A stretch of 64,000 nt of DNA from Donghicola eburneus (GTDB lineage: Bacteria > Pseudomonadota > Alphaproteobacteria > Rhodobacterales > Rhodobacteraceae): the NCBI RefSeq assembly GCF_900115865.1, contig NZ_FOXY01000002.1:310001-374000 (forward strand), written 5' to 3'. Shown here piece by piece: positions 27,592 through 36,278 of this stretch. The first letter of the stretch is position 1; every line of letters starts with the position of its first letter. The translations under genes were made by a program, and so were the position numbers. The notes below the pieces were generated by a model. The model was given only the letters and a program-made list of their open reading frames with translations. It made no database searches and was not told the DNA's origin.

Positions 27592-29285
27592 GATGTGCTA
27601 TCCTCTTGCCATGGCTGCAATTCAACGGTGAACAGAGCGCCGCCTTCGGGGGCGTTCTCGCCCCGTATCATGCCGCCGAAGCTCTGGACCAGACCATAAG
27701 AGATGGAGAGGCCCAGCCCCATGCCTTCGGATGCGCCAACTTCTTTGGTCGAATAAAAGGGGTCAAAGATCTTTTCCGGTGCCTCGATGCCCGGCCCAGT
27801 ATCCGCAATGCAAAGGGTCACCTTGCCTGGTTCGCGCGTGACAGAGATCGACAGGCACTGAAAGGTCTGCCCCACCATTGCGTCCAAGGCGTTCGAGATC
27901 AGGTTCAACACCACCTGCTGCAAGCGTACCTCGCCGCCCCGAACCAGCACCGGCGTTTCTCGTTCAGACCATACCAGAGAGACGCCCTCGCGCTCCATCC
28001 GCGCTTCGGACAATTCCAACGCGCTGCGGATCACGCCCGTCAAATCGACCCGCCCCACAGGCTCTTTCTCTTGGCGGGCAAAAGCGCGCAGATTTTTGAT
28101 AATCCGCCCCATCCGGTGCGCCATATCCGAAATCCGGACCAGATTGGCGCGCGCCTCGGGCACGCGGTCCCTCTCTAGGTAAAGCGCGGCATTCTCGGCA
28201 AAGCTTTGAACCGCCATCAAGGGCTGGTTCAGTTCGTGACTGATGCCAGCGGACATCTTGCCCAAGGCGCTGAGCTTACCCGCCTGAACCAGATCAGCCT
28301 GCGCGCGCTCCAATTCGGCGGTGCGCTGCGCGACCCTATCTTCCAGCCGTTGGTTTACCAAAGTCAGGGTTCGCCGCCGCTCTGTCGCCAAGAATAACAG
28401 CGCGCCGAAGGCAAGCAGGATCGCAGCAACGACGGCGGCCTGCAGGCTGGCTAGCTTCGCGGCAGGAGCAATATCCACCAGTGCCTCGGCCCGCATGCCG
28501 ATCACGGGCATCTCTTGCACCAAGTGTAAGGCGCGCGCTGGAACATACCGTCCCGCGTCCAATGCCCACAACTCCAGATCGCCGCGTTGTTCCACCGTGT
28601 AGGACAGAAAGGGACGCAGGCTTAGCGCTTCGTAGCTGGCACTGCTGCTTGTCTTGCCGGTGCCCCGCTGCAAATACAGCAACTCCTCGCGGTTCGCGAT
28701 AAAGACGACACCCAAGTCATCAGTGAAAAAGACAACAGGGACCCCGCCGCGCCAATCCCTCTCGATCCGCTCGATATCAACTACAACAACGACCACGCCT
28801 TGCACGCTGCGATCTATGCCAAAAACCGGCGCTGCGTAATAAAAGGCACGGCGTTGGAACCGCGGGCTATAGGCGTGGAAACTTCCCAAAGCGCCGTCCA
28901 TGGCTCGCTGGAAGAAAGGCGCTCCTGACCAGTCGGCCGGGGGCTCACCGATGGCGTTCGACACCACGTGCCCCTCTGCATCCAGCAGGACGACATCCAG
29001 CGCCGTCGTTTTGTCCATCGACCTGACGAACAGCTCGTTCAGCCCCTGCTCAAAGACAGGCAACGTGACCAAAGGATGATCCGCCAGATAAATCCCCAGT
29101 TCGCGGTAGCGCTGCAACTCAGCCCGAAGCCGGTCCGAGGCCAGCGCCAAATCCGACCGTCCCCGCTGCGCGATCTGCTCCAATGCTTGGGTGTGCGCAT
29201 AGCTGTATAACGCGGAGGCAACGCCCCCGACGGCAATCACAAACGCAGCCACGAGGCTGATGCGGCGCCACAATCCTGTGCTCAT
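27588..29285 (-). CDS. dctB: DctB-like sensor histidine kinase
   Basis: 565 residues: membrane helix at about 10-28, a large periplasmic sensor of the double-PAS type (about 30-275), a second helix near 280-300, a coiled coil, and the kinase core. The phospho-accepting H350 is in SAGISHELNQPLMAVQSFAE. The N box reads LNLISNALDAM, and the G boxes CIADTGPGIE and GMGLGLSISYGL. It senses external dicarboxylates in the family and phosphorylates DctD, whose gene overlaps its end. Confidence 0.93.
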   Translation of the reverse strand: MSTGLWRRISLVAAFVIAVGGVASALYSYAHTQALEQIAQRGRSDLALASDRLRAELQRYRELGIYLADHPLVTLPVFEQGLNELFVRSMDKTTALDVVLLDAEGHVVSNAIGEPPADWSGAPFFQRAMDGALGSFHAYSPRFQRRAFYYAAPVFGIDRSVQGVVVVVVDIERIERDWRGGVPVVFFTDDLGVVFIANREELLYLQRGTGKTSSSASYEALSLRPFLSYTVEQRGDLELWALDAGRYVPARALHLVQEMPVIGMRAEALVDIAPAAKLASLQAAVVAAILLAFGALLFLATERRRTLTLVNQRLEDRVAQRTAELERAQADLVQAGKLSALGKMSAGISHELNQPLMAVQSFAENAALYLERDRVPEARANLVRISDMAHRMGRIIKNLRAFARQEKEPVGRVDLTGVIRSALELSEARMEREGVSLVWSERETPVLVRGGEVRLQQVVLNLISNALDAMVGQTFQCLSISVTREPGKVTLCIADTGPGIEAPEKIFDPFYSTKEVGASEGMGLGLSISYGLVQSFGGMIRGENAPEGGALFTVELQPWQEDSTS

Positions 29286-29412
29286 ATCTTTGTGCTACCA
29301 ATCTGCCGCGACCTGCGCCAGAGGATTGGCAACATAGACAGAATGCAAAGAGCACCATTGTCGCGTGCAACAGGCTCTTGCGCAGGGGGGAACAGTTGCG
29401 CAATGTCACCGC

Positions 29413-30594
29413 ATGTCAGTTTTAGAGCAGTCGCCGACGCAGCCCGCGTTCGTCCAGAACCCCTATTTGTTTTACGAGGCTGCCCGCGCCGCGAGCCCTG
29501 TGCACGATTGGCAGGACTACAACATGCCCGCCGCTTTTACGCACGAGGCTGTGGCCGCCCTGCTCAAAGACAAGCGGTTCGGCCGTGAAATCCCCACGGA
29601 AATGCAGAGCGCCCCTGCGCCGCATCTGACAGACTTTTACCGGATCGAAGACCATTCGATGCTGGAACTCGAAGCCCCGCGTCACACCCGCCTCAGATCG
29701 CTCGTGCTTCGGGCCTTTACCAGCCGCCGGATCAAGGGGCTGGGTCCCGAAATTGAACGCCTGAGTCACCACCTGATCGATGAGATGCCCATGGGCGGAT
29801 GCGATTTGCTGCCCGCCTATTGCGCGATGGTACCGGTGATCGTCATCGCCCGCCTTCTTGGCGTGCCCGAAGGCATGGCGAACCAACTGCTGTCATGGTC
29901 CAACGCCATGGTCGGGATGTACCAAGCAGGCCGCACGCACGAAGACGAAGTAGCCGCCAATACCGCCGCACGCGAATTCGCCTCCTTCATGGAGGACTAC
30001 ATCGCCGACCGCCGCGCGACCCCTGCGGATGATCTGATCTCTGAACTTATCGCTGCCGAGGAAAACGGACAGCGCCTGACCGTGGACGAAATGATCGCCA
30101 CCTGCATTCTGCTGCTCAATGCGGGGCATGAGGCGACCGTCCACACCCTAGGAAACGGCGTAAAAACCCTGATCGAGAACAGAATTCCCGTGTCCGCCCT
30201 GCAAGGGGACGCGGTTCAGGCCACGGTCGAGGAGATCCTGCGCTACGATCCGCCCCTGCACGTCTTTACCCGTTATGCCTACGAAGATGTGACTCTGTTT
30301 GGCTATGATTTCAAACGCGGGCAACAGGTGGCGCTGATGCTGGCCTCGGCAAACCGTGATCCTGCGGCTTGGGACGCGCCGGACCGCTTCGACCCGAGCC
30401 GTTCGGTGAAAACGAACACCAGCTTCGGCGGCGGCATCCATTTTTGCATCGGTGCACCACTGGCGCGCATAGAAATGCAGATCGCCCTACGGGTGCTGTT
30501 CGAGCGTCGCCCCAAGCTGGCGCTGGACGGGGAGCCGGAATATGCGGACGTCTACCACTTCCACGGGCTCAAGGCGTTGAACGTCACCTACTAG
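29413..30594 (+). CDS. Cytochrome P450
   Basis: A 393-residue soluble bacterial P450. The haem-binding segment FGGGIHFCIG is at 338-347 with ligand C345. The K-helix ExxR is EEILR (273-277), and the oxygen-binding I-helix motif is AGHEAT (237-242). It should oxidise a small substrate with electrons from a ferredoxin, but no redox partner is next to it. The ATG at 29413 is preferred to an upstream start at 29365, which would add 16 unlike residues. Its stop codon overlaps that of the converging Lrp gene. Confidence 0.95.
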   Translation: MSVLEQSPTQPAFVQNPYLFYEAARAASPVHDWQDYNMPAAFTHEAVAALLKDKRFGREIPTEMQSAPAPHLTDFYRIEDHSMLELEAPRHTRLRSLVLRAFTSRRIKGLGPEIERLSHHLIDEMPMGGCDLLPAYCAMVPVIVIARLLGVPEGMANQLLSWSNAMVGMYQAGRTHEDEVAANTAAREFASFMEDYIADRRATPADDLISELIAAEENGQRLTVDEMIATCILLLNAGHEATVHTLGNGVKTLIENRIPVSALQGDAVQATVEEILRYDPPLHVFTRYAYEDVTLFGYDFKRGQQVALMLASANRDPAAWDAPDRFDPSRSVKTNTSFGGGIHFCIGAPLARIEMQIALRVLFERRPKLALDGEPEYADVYHFHGLKALNVTY

Positions 30595-31052
30595 AGCGGC
30601 AGCGCTGTCGTGCTCTTGATCTCTTCCATCGACAAAAGCGCGGTGACGTTGTGCACGCGCACCTCTGAGATCAGAGCCTGATAGAACTTGTCATAGGCTC
30701 GGGCGTTTTCGACCCGCACCTTCAGGATGTAGTCAATATCACCGGCCAGACGGTGCGCCTCTTGGACCTCGGGGCGTTCGCGCACGGCGGTCAGGAACTT
30801 GTCCTGCCATTCCTTTTCGTGGGCACTGGTGCGGATCAGAACAAAGAAGCAAGCGTCAAAGCCCAGCGCCTCGGGATCGAGCCGCACAGTCTGCGCTCCG
30901 ATCACGCCAGCATCGCGCAATTTGCGAATTCTGTTCCACACAGGGGTCTTCGAAGACCCCACTTTTTTGGCGATTTCGTCCAGCGACTGGCTCGCATCCT
31001 CTTGCAACTCCGAAAGGATTTTCCGGTCTACCTGATCAAGCCGTACGCTCAT
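30591..31052 (-). CDS. Lrp/AsnC family transcriptional regulator
   Basis: 153 residues: N-terminal HTH (VDRKILSELQEDASQSLDEI, then VGSSKTPVWNRIRKLRDAGV) and a C-terminal RAM ligand domain (LAGDIDYILKVRVENARAYD). Lrp-type proteins form octamers and respond to amino acids. It is divergent from the sulfur assimilation operon, so control of that operon (for example by cysteine or a precursor) is likely but inferred. The stop overlaps the P450 stop by a few bases. Confidence 0.94.
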   Translation of the reverse strand: MSVRLDQVDRKILSELQEDASQSLDEIAKKVGSSKTPVWNRIRKLRDAGVIGAQTVRLDPEALGFDACFFVLIRTSAHEKEWQDKFLTAVRERPEVQEAHRLAGDIDYILKVRVENARAYDKFYQALISEVRVHNVTALLSMEEIKSTTALPL

Positions 31053-31197
31053 TCTGCATTTCCCCTGTTTTGGAAAACCTGCGTTCCACTTAGCCCACCA
31101 AACGGAACAAACATCCTTATTGGCCGCGCCGTATAGCCACTATGGGGGAAAATTTCCTATGTAAAGACCAAGATCACCCAAACCGGAATCTCTCGAA

Positions 31198-31304
31198 TGG
31201 CACAGATGCACGACATTGCAGACCTGAGCGGGACACGCGACGCCGCGACCCACCTCGCTGCACGTGCAAACAGCCACTTTGTTTTGACACAGGAGCTCGC
31301 CTGA
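31198..31304 (+). CDS. Possible 34-residue small protein leading the sulfur operon
   Basis: An open frame starts at ATG 31198 with GGAATCTCTCGA before it. It ends in TGA at 31302-31304, one base before the DUF2849 start. The product begins MAQMHDIADLSGTRDAATHL and is soluble; I do not recognise it. Its position suggests a leader or coupling peptide. A remnant of a siroheme synthase gene, often present here in relatives, is another option that I cannot support from sequence. Confidence 0.35.
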
Positions 31305-31305
31305 T

Positions 31306-31614
31306 ATGGCCCGCAAATTCACACCCAAGGTCGTGACCGCAAACCACCTGCTGGAAGGAGATGTAATCTACCTGACCGCAGATGACCGCTGGACCCGCCT
31401 CATGTGCGAGGCCGAGCTGATCGAGGACGAGGCCCACGCACAGGTCCGCCTGCTGCACGCTCAGGCACAGCCCGAAATCACCGTAGGTGCCTATTTGGCC
31501 GACGCGGTTGCCGGCGAGAACGGCCCCGAGCCCACCCACTTCCGCGAGGATTTCCGCCGCACCGGACCCTCGAACTACTTCCACGGCAAGCAAGCCGCCA
31601 ACGCCGAGGTATAA
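31306..31614 (+). CDS. DUF2849 domain-containing protein
   Basis: A 102-residue protein found next to sulfite reductase genes in alphaproteobacteria. It has the family pattern VVTANHLLEGDVIYLTADD and RTGPSNYFHGKQAAN near the end. AGGAG lies 10 bases before the ATG. It may act with the sulfite reductase encoded 4 bp downstream; its biochemical role is not known. Confidence 0.9.
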   Translation: MARKFTPKVVTANHLLEGDVIYLTADDRWTRLMCEAELIEDEAHAQVRLLHAQAQPEITVGAYLADAVAGENGPEPTHFREDFRRTGPSNYFHGKQAANAEV

Positions 31615-31618
31615 GCGC

Positions 31619-33289
31619 ATGTATAAGTATAACGAATTCGACGCCGCCTTTCTGGCAGAGCGCAATGCCCAGTTCCGCAGTCAGGTTGAGCGCCGCATTG
31701 ACGGATCGCTGACCGAGGATGAATTCCGTCCCCTGCGTCTGATGAACGGTGTTTACCTGCAGCTGCACGCCTACATGCTGCGTGTCGCGATCCCCTACGG
31801 CACCCTGTCGTCGGACCAGATGCGCCAGCTGGCTCTGCTGGCCGAAAAGTGGGACAAGGGCTACGGCCACTTCACCACCCGTCAGAACATCCAGTACAAC
31901 TGGCCCAAACTGCCTGATATCCCCGATATGCTGGACGCATTGGGCGAGGTTGGCCTGCACGCCATCCAGACCTCGGGCAACACCATCCGCAACGTGACCG
32001 CCGACCATTTCGCCGGCGCCGCCAAGGATGAGTTGATCGACCCGCGCCCTGTGGCTGAACTGCTGCGCCAGTGGTCCACCGACCACCCCGAATTCCAGTT
32101 CATGCCCCGCAAGTTCAAGATCGCGATCACCGGATCGCCGAATGACCGCGCTGTGACCAAGGCCCACGATATTGGCCTGCGCGCAGTCGAAAAGAACGGC
32201 GAGATCGGCTTTGAAGTCATCGTTGGTGGCGGCCTTGGCCGGACCCCGATGATCGGCAAAGTCATCAACGAGTTCGTCAGCAAAGAAGACCTGCTGCCGT
32301 ACCTCGAGGCGATCGTGTCCGTTTGGAACATCGAAGGCCGCCGCGACAACAAGTACAAGGCGCGCATCAAGATCACCGTGCACGAGCAGGGTCTGGATAC
32401 CTTCCGCGAGAAGGTCGAGGCGCGCTATGCTGTGATCCGCGACCAATTCGGCGGTTTCGACCAGAAGCTGCTGGCGGATATCGAGCAGCACTTCCTGCCG
32501 CCCGCCTTCCGCAACGCCGAAACCACCGCCTACACCGTGGCCTACGACAACGACCCCGTGTTCCGCGCATGGGCCGACACCAACCTGACCGAGCACAAGC
32601 AGGCGGACCACGCCATTGTGACCATCTCGATCAAAGAGCACGGAAAGACCCCCGGCGACGCAAGCGCCGACCAGATGCGTCTGATGGCTCATCTGGCGGA
32701 CAACTACGCCTATGGCGAGCTGCGCATCAGCCACGAGCAGAACGTGATCCTGCCCCACGTGCACAAGTCGGACCTGCCCGCGCTGCACAAAGCCCTGAAA
32801 GAGGCTGGCCTTGGCACCGCGAACATCGGTCTGGCGTCGGACATCATCGCCTGCCCCGGCATGGACTACTGCGCACTGGCTACCGCGCGTTCGATCCCGA
32901 TCGCTCAACAGATCGCGACCCGCGTCGAAGAGCTGAAAATCGAGCACGAAGTTGGCGAGCTGAAGATCAAGATCTCGGGCTGCATCAACGCATGTGGTCA
33001 CCACCACGTGGGCCATATCGGCATTCTGGGTCTGGATCGCGCCGGTGTTGAAAACTACCAGGTCACTCTGGGCGGCGATCACACCGAGAACGCAGTGGTT
33101 GGCGAACGTGCGGGACCCGGCTTCAGCTATGACCAGATCGTTCCTGCGATCGAGCGTCTGATGCTGGCCTATCTGGAGCTGCGCACCTCGGCCGAGGAAC
33201 GCTTCATCGACGCATATCGGCGTGTGGGCCCCGCCCCCTTCAAGGCGGCGCTCTACCCCGAAGCAGAGGAAAAGGCGAATGCAGCCTGA
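31619..33289 (+). CDS. cysI: Nitrite/sulfite reductase, sirohaem type
   Basis: A 556-residue assimilatory reductase with two ferredoxin-like and sirohaem domains. The sirohaem-side arginines are in FTTRQNIQYNW. The [4Fe-4S]-sirohaem cysteines are in ACPGMDYCALA and SGCINACGHHHVGHIG. Its neighbours (APS reductase, DUF934, ferredoxin reductase) point to sulfite, not nitrite. No sirohaem synthesis gene is in the window. The C-terminus overlaps the cysH start by 11 bp. Confidence 0.95.
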   Translation: MYKYNEFDAAFLAERNAQFRSQVERRIDGSLTEDEFRPLRLMNGVYLQLHAYMLRVAIPYGTLSSDQMRQLALLAEKWDKGYGHFTTRQNIQYNWPKLPDIPDMLDALGEVGLHAIQTSGNTIRNVTADHFAGAAKDELIDPRPVAELLRQWSTDHPEFQFMPRKFKIAITGSPNDRAVTKAHDIGLRAVEKNGEIGFEVIVGGGLGRTPMIGKVINEFVSKEDLLPYLEAIVSVWNIEGRRDNKYKARIKITVHEQGLDTFREKVEARYAVIRDQFGGFDQKLLADIEQHFLPPAFRNAETTAYTVAYDNDPVFRAWADTNLTEHKQADHAIVTISIKEHGKTPGDASADQMRLMAHLADNYAYGELRISHEQNVILPHVHKSDLPALHKALKEAGLGTANIGLASDIIACPGMDYCALATARSIPIAQQIATRVEELKIEHEVGELKIKISGCINACGHHHVGHIGILGLDRAGVENYQVTLGGDHTENAVVGERAGPGFSYDQIVPAIERLMLAYLELRTSAEERFIDAYRRVGPAPFKAALYPEAEEKANAA

Positions 33290-34079
33290 TCGCAAAAGCG
33301 ATGTTCTGTTTGGCGGCGTGCCTGACGCCGTGCCCGATACGGGCACGGACGATGCAGAGTTGCGCGCCCGCGTTTCCGAACTGAACGAACGCTACAAACA
33401 CCACGGGGCAACCTCCGTGCTGGAACAGGCGCTTCAGGACCCCCAAGCGGGGGAGCTGGCGCTGGTGTCCAGCTTTGGCGCCGAGTCGGTTGTGCTCTTG
33501 CACCTTGTGTCGATCATCGATCGCAGCACGCCTGTGATCTTTATCGACACCCAGATGCTGTTTGCCGAAACGCTGGCCTACCAGTCCGATCTGGCCGAAC
33601 GTCTGGCGTTCACCGACATGCGCGTCATCCGCGCTGCGGAGTCGGAAATCGCCCGGAACGACCCTGACGGCACCTTGCATCAGTTCAGTACCGACGCGTG
33701 CTGCGCCCTGCGCAAGACCGTGCCGCTGGAAAACGCACTCAAAGGGTTTGACGGCTGGATCACCGGCCGCAAACGGTTTCAGGCAGGCACCCGCGCCGCC
33801 CTCGATTTCTTCGAGGTCGAAGAGGGCACCGGCCGCATCAAAGTCAATCCTCTGGCCAAATGGGCGCCCGAGGACATCAAGAACTACATGGAAGAAAACC
33901 GCCTGCCCCGTCACCCCTTGGTGGCCAAAGGCTATCCCTCGATCGGCTGTGCGCCCTGCACCTCGCCGGTGAAGGAAGGCGAAGACCCCCGTGCCGGCCG
34001 CTGGCGTGGGCAGGACAAAACCGAATGCGGCATCCATTTCGTGAATGGCAAAATGGTCCGCAAAGGAGTGAACGCATGA
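33279..34079 (+). CDS. cysH: Adenylyl-sulfate reductase, CysH type
   Basis: A 266-residue reductase that turns activated sulfate into sulfite. The adenylate-binding loop is ALVSSFGAESVVLLHLV. The cysteine pairs CC (141-142) and C224-x2-C227 would bind a [4Fe-4S] cluster, which marks the APS-type rather than PAPS-type enzyme. The catalytic cysteine is C250 in ECGIH. It overlaps the sulfite reductase by 11 bp and DUF934 by 4 bp, so the genes are translationally coupled. Confidence 0.95.
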   Translation: MQPDRKSDVLFGGVPDAVPDTGTDDAELRARVSELNERYKHHGATSVLEQALQDPQAGELALVSSFGAESVVLLHLVSIIDRSTPVIFIDTQMLFAETLAYQSDLAERLAFTDMRVIRAAESEIARNDPDGTLHQFSTDACCALRKTVPLENALKGFDGWITGRKRFQAGTRAALDFFEVEEGTGRIKVNPLAKWAPEDIKNYMEENRLPRHPLVAKGYPSIGCAPCTSPVKEGEDPRAGRWRGQDKTECGIHFVNGKMVRKGVNA

Positions 34080-34468
34080 CTGTAATCGTGACCGACGCGG
34101 GTTTCGCCGCAGATGACTGGACCGGTGGCTTCGAAGACCGCGCTGATGTGGCGGATTTGGCGTCAGATGCCGATCTAACAGGCATTCAAACCCGCTTTAA
34201 CGAGCTTGCGCTTATTCGTGTGGCATTTCCCTCCTTTGCAGACGGCCGCGGATTTGGTATCGCACGTCGCTTGAGAGACATGGGCTACACGGGCCGCCTG
34301 CGCGCTCAGGGCCATGTTATCGCTGACCAATATGCAATGGCGCGCCGCTGCGGCTTTGATGAGGTTGAAATCAGTTCCGAGCTCGCCGCCCGCCAGCCCG
34401 AAGACCAATGGAAGTTCCGCGCCAACTGGCAGGCGCATGACTATCAGTCGCGCCTCCGCGCCAGCTAA
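34076..34468 (+). CDS. DUF934 domain-containing protein
   Basis: A 130-residue protein that regularly follows cysH and cysI. Family marks are ALIRVAFPSFADGRGFGIAR, LRDMGYTGRLRAQGHVIADQ and the C-terminal FDEVEIS. It is thought to be an accessory of sulfite reduction; mechanism unknown. The ATGA overlap with cysH shows it is in the operon. Confidence 0.92.
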   Translation: MTVIVTDAGFAADDWTGGFEDRADVADLASDADLTGIQTRFNELALIRVAFPSFADGRGFGIARRLRDMGYTGRLRAQGHVIADQYAMARRCGFDEVEISSELAARQPEDQWKFRANWQAHDYQSRLRAS

Positions 34469-34529
34469 GTCACTTTCAAAATTAAGAATGTGTCGCTATG
34501 TTTAGGGCGGCAGAGAAAAGAGATACACG

Positions 34530-35375
34530 ATGACCGAACAAACCGCCGTGACCGAGCAACCCGTTTCGAAAGTCATTCTTCCCGATGCGCAGACCGTCAC
34601 CTCGGTCAAGCACTGGAATGACCGCCTGTTCTCGTTCCGCGTGACGCGCCCCGCGTCGCTGCGCTTCCGCTCGGGCGAATTTGTCATGATCGGCCTGCTG
34701 GGCGATCCGCACCCCGAAACCGGCAAGCAAAAGCCCCTGCTTCGCGCATACTCCATCGCCTCGCCCGCTTGGGACGAAGAGCTGGAGTTCTACTCGATCA
34801 AAGTGCAGGACGGCCCGCTAACCTCGAAGCTGCAGCACATCCAGCCGGGCGATCAGATCATTCTGCGCCCCAAGCCCGTGGGCACGCTCGTGCACGATGC
34901 CCTGCTGCCCGGCAAGCGTCTGTGGCTGTTCGCGACTGGCACCGGCATCGCACCGTTCGCCTCGCTGATCCGCGAACCCCAAACTTACGAAGACTACGAC
35001 CAGATCATCCTGACCCACACCACCCGTGAAGTCAGCGAGCTGCAGTACGGCAAAGAACTGGTGGAGTCGGTCCGCACTGACGAACTCCTGTCCGAACTGA
35101 TGGGCGAAGGATTCGCGGACAAGCTGGTCTACTACCCGACCACAACCCGCGAAGAGAGCCCCAAGATGGGCCGTATCACTGACCTGCTGAAGGACGGCAC
35201 CGTCTTCAAAGACCTCGGCATCGAGGGCCTCTCGCCCGAGACTGACCGCGGCATGGTCTGCGGCTCCCTGCCCTTCAACAAGGACATCATGGAGATTCTC
35301 GAAGGCGCTGGCCTGCGCGAAGGCGCAAACTCCGAGCCCGCAGAATTCGTGGTGGAAAAAGCCTTCGTCGGCTAA
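34530..35375 (+). CDS. fpr: Ferredoxin-NADP reductase
   Basis: A 281-residue FAD enzyme of the bacterial FPR type. The FAD site is LLRAYSIASPAWDE. The NADP site includes LFATGTGIAPFASLI, and the C-terminal nucleotide contact is MVCGSLPFNKDIMEIL. It shuttles electrons between NADPH and ferredoxin and can feed the sulfite reductase upstream. It lies 61 bp after DUF934 and ends the operon with a terminator. Confidence 0.94.
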   Translation: MTEQTAVTEQPVSKVILPDAQTVTSVKHWNDRLFSFRVTRPASLRFRSGEFVMIGLLGDPHPETGKQKPLLRAYSIASPAWDEELEFYSIKVQDGPLTSKLQHIQPGDQIILRPKPVGTLVHDALLPGKRLWLFATGTGIAPFASLIREPQTYEDYDQIILTHTTREVSELQYGKELVESVRTDELLSELMGEGFADKLVYYPTTTREESPKMGRITDLLKDGTVFKDLGIEGLSPETDRGMVCGSLPFNKDIMEILEGAGLREGANSEPAEFVVEKAFVG

Positions 35376-35397
35376 CGCACATCCGAACGAAACATCA

Positions 35398-35437
35398 AAA
35401 ACCGCGGTCAGGACACTGCCCGACCGCGGTTTCTTTT
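35398..35437 (+). terminator. Terminator of the sulfur operon
   Basis: An 11-bp AAACCGCGGTC/GACCGCGGTTT stem with a 12-nt loop, then CTTTTT. Confidence 0.9.
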
Positions 35438-35476
35438 TGCCTGAAACACTCACGGCGCGGCCATCAACGCCGCCAT

Positions 35477-35512
35477 AAAAAAAGAAAAAAGCGCGCCCCA
35501 AAAGGACGCGCT
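35477..35512 (-). terminator. Terminator of infC
   Basis: On the minus strand AGCGCGTCC/GGGCGCGCT (one G-U pair) with a short T-rich loop, then a long T-rich run from the A-tract at 35477-35489. Confidence 0.85.
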
Positions 35513-35537
35513 CGCATTCTTTGAACCGGAAATCCGA

Positions 35538-36083
35538 TTACTTGGGAAGCGGACCGATCACCATGATCATCTGGCGACCTTCCATCTTCGGCATATTCTC
35601 GACCTTGCCCAGTTCCTTCACGTCAGCGGCGACCCGCTCAAGGAGTTCGCGGCCGAGGTTCTGGTGAGCCATCTCGCGGCCACGGAAGCGCAGGGTCACT
35701 TTGACCTTATCGCCCTTCTCCAGGAACTTGAGAACGTTGCGCATTTTCACGTCGTAGTCGTGGGTGTCCGTGTTGGGACGGAACTTCACCTCTTTGACTT
35801 CGATGATTTTCTGCTTCTTGCGCGCCTCGGATTCCCGCTTTTGCTGTTCGTACTTGAACTTGCCAAAGTCCATGATCTTGCACACGGGGGGTTTGGCGTT
35901 GGGGGAAATCTCCACCAGATCGAGACCCGCTGCAACTGCCATGTCCAAAGCTTTGGCAGGGTGGATCAGGCCTACGTTCTCTCCGTCGGCACCAATCAGG
36001 CGAATCTCGGGTCCGCGAATGGCTCCGTTGATACGGGGGCCGGTTTCACGGGTGGGCGGCGCGTTATGCGGTCTGCGTCCTAT
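35538..36083 (-). CDS. infC: Translation initiation factor IF-3 (ATA start)
   Basis: A 181-residue IF-3 of normal length. The N-domain reads [20 protein letters not shown] and [20 protein letters not shown], and the C-domain [19 protein letters not shown]. No ATG, GTG or TTG exists upstream of the N-domain. The frame begins at ATA (36083-36081), placed eight bases after GAAGGA. Non-standard start codons are the known basis of infC self-control, because IF-3 rejects them. A standard start search would cut the protein to about 136 residues, beginning inside the N-domain. Confidence 0.93.
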   Translation of the reverse strand: MGRRPHNAPPTRETGPRINGAIRGPEIRLIGADGENVGLIHPAKALDMAVAAGLDLVEISPNAKPPVCKIMDFGKFKYEQQKRESEARKKQKIIEVKEVKFRPNTDTHDYDVKMRNVLKFLEKGDKVKVTLRFRGREMAHQNLGRELLERVAADVKELGKVENMPKMEGRQMIMVIGPLPK

Positions 36084-36221
36084 GGCTGTGTTCCTTCAAT
36101 CATGAACGGGAAATTGAGTGCGGAAGGTAAGGCCAGACCGTCCGGCTTTCAAGCGGGGATTCGCGAAACCGCCGTGTTTTCTGGGGAAATCGCTCCAATC
36201 GACAAGAATTGATTGGACAAT

Positions 36222-36247
36222 GGAACCAGCGGGCTCGGGCATACGTT
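36222..36247 (+). promoter_or_regulatory. GGAAC-N17-CGTT promoter, general stress sigma type
   Basis: GGAAC at 36222-36226, 17 bp, CGTT at 36244-36247. This is the consensus of EcfG-type sigma factors of alphaproteobacteria. The expected start site lies about 25 bases before the ATG at 36279, with GAGAGGA between. Confidence 0.55.
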
Positions 36248-36278
36248 GGGAGGCCATACGAAAGAGAGGATCATATTC

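Noticed and set aside
31478-33346. 622-residue open frame on the minus strand, antisense to the sulfite reductase gene
   Set aside because: It mirrors the GC-rich third-position bias of cysI, has no recognisable motif, and the plus strand carries full sirohaem-reductase motifs.
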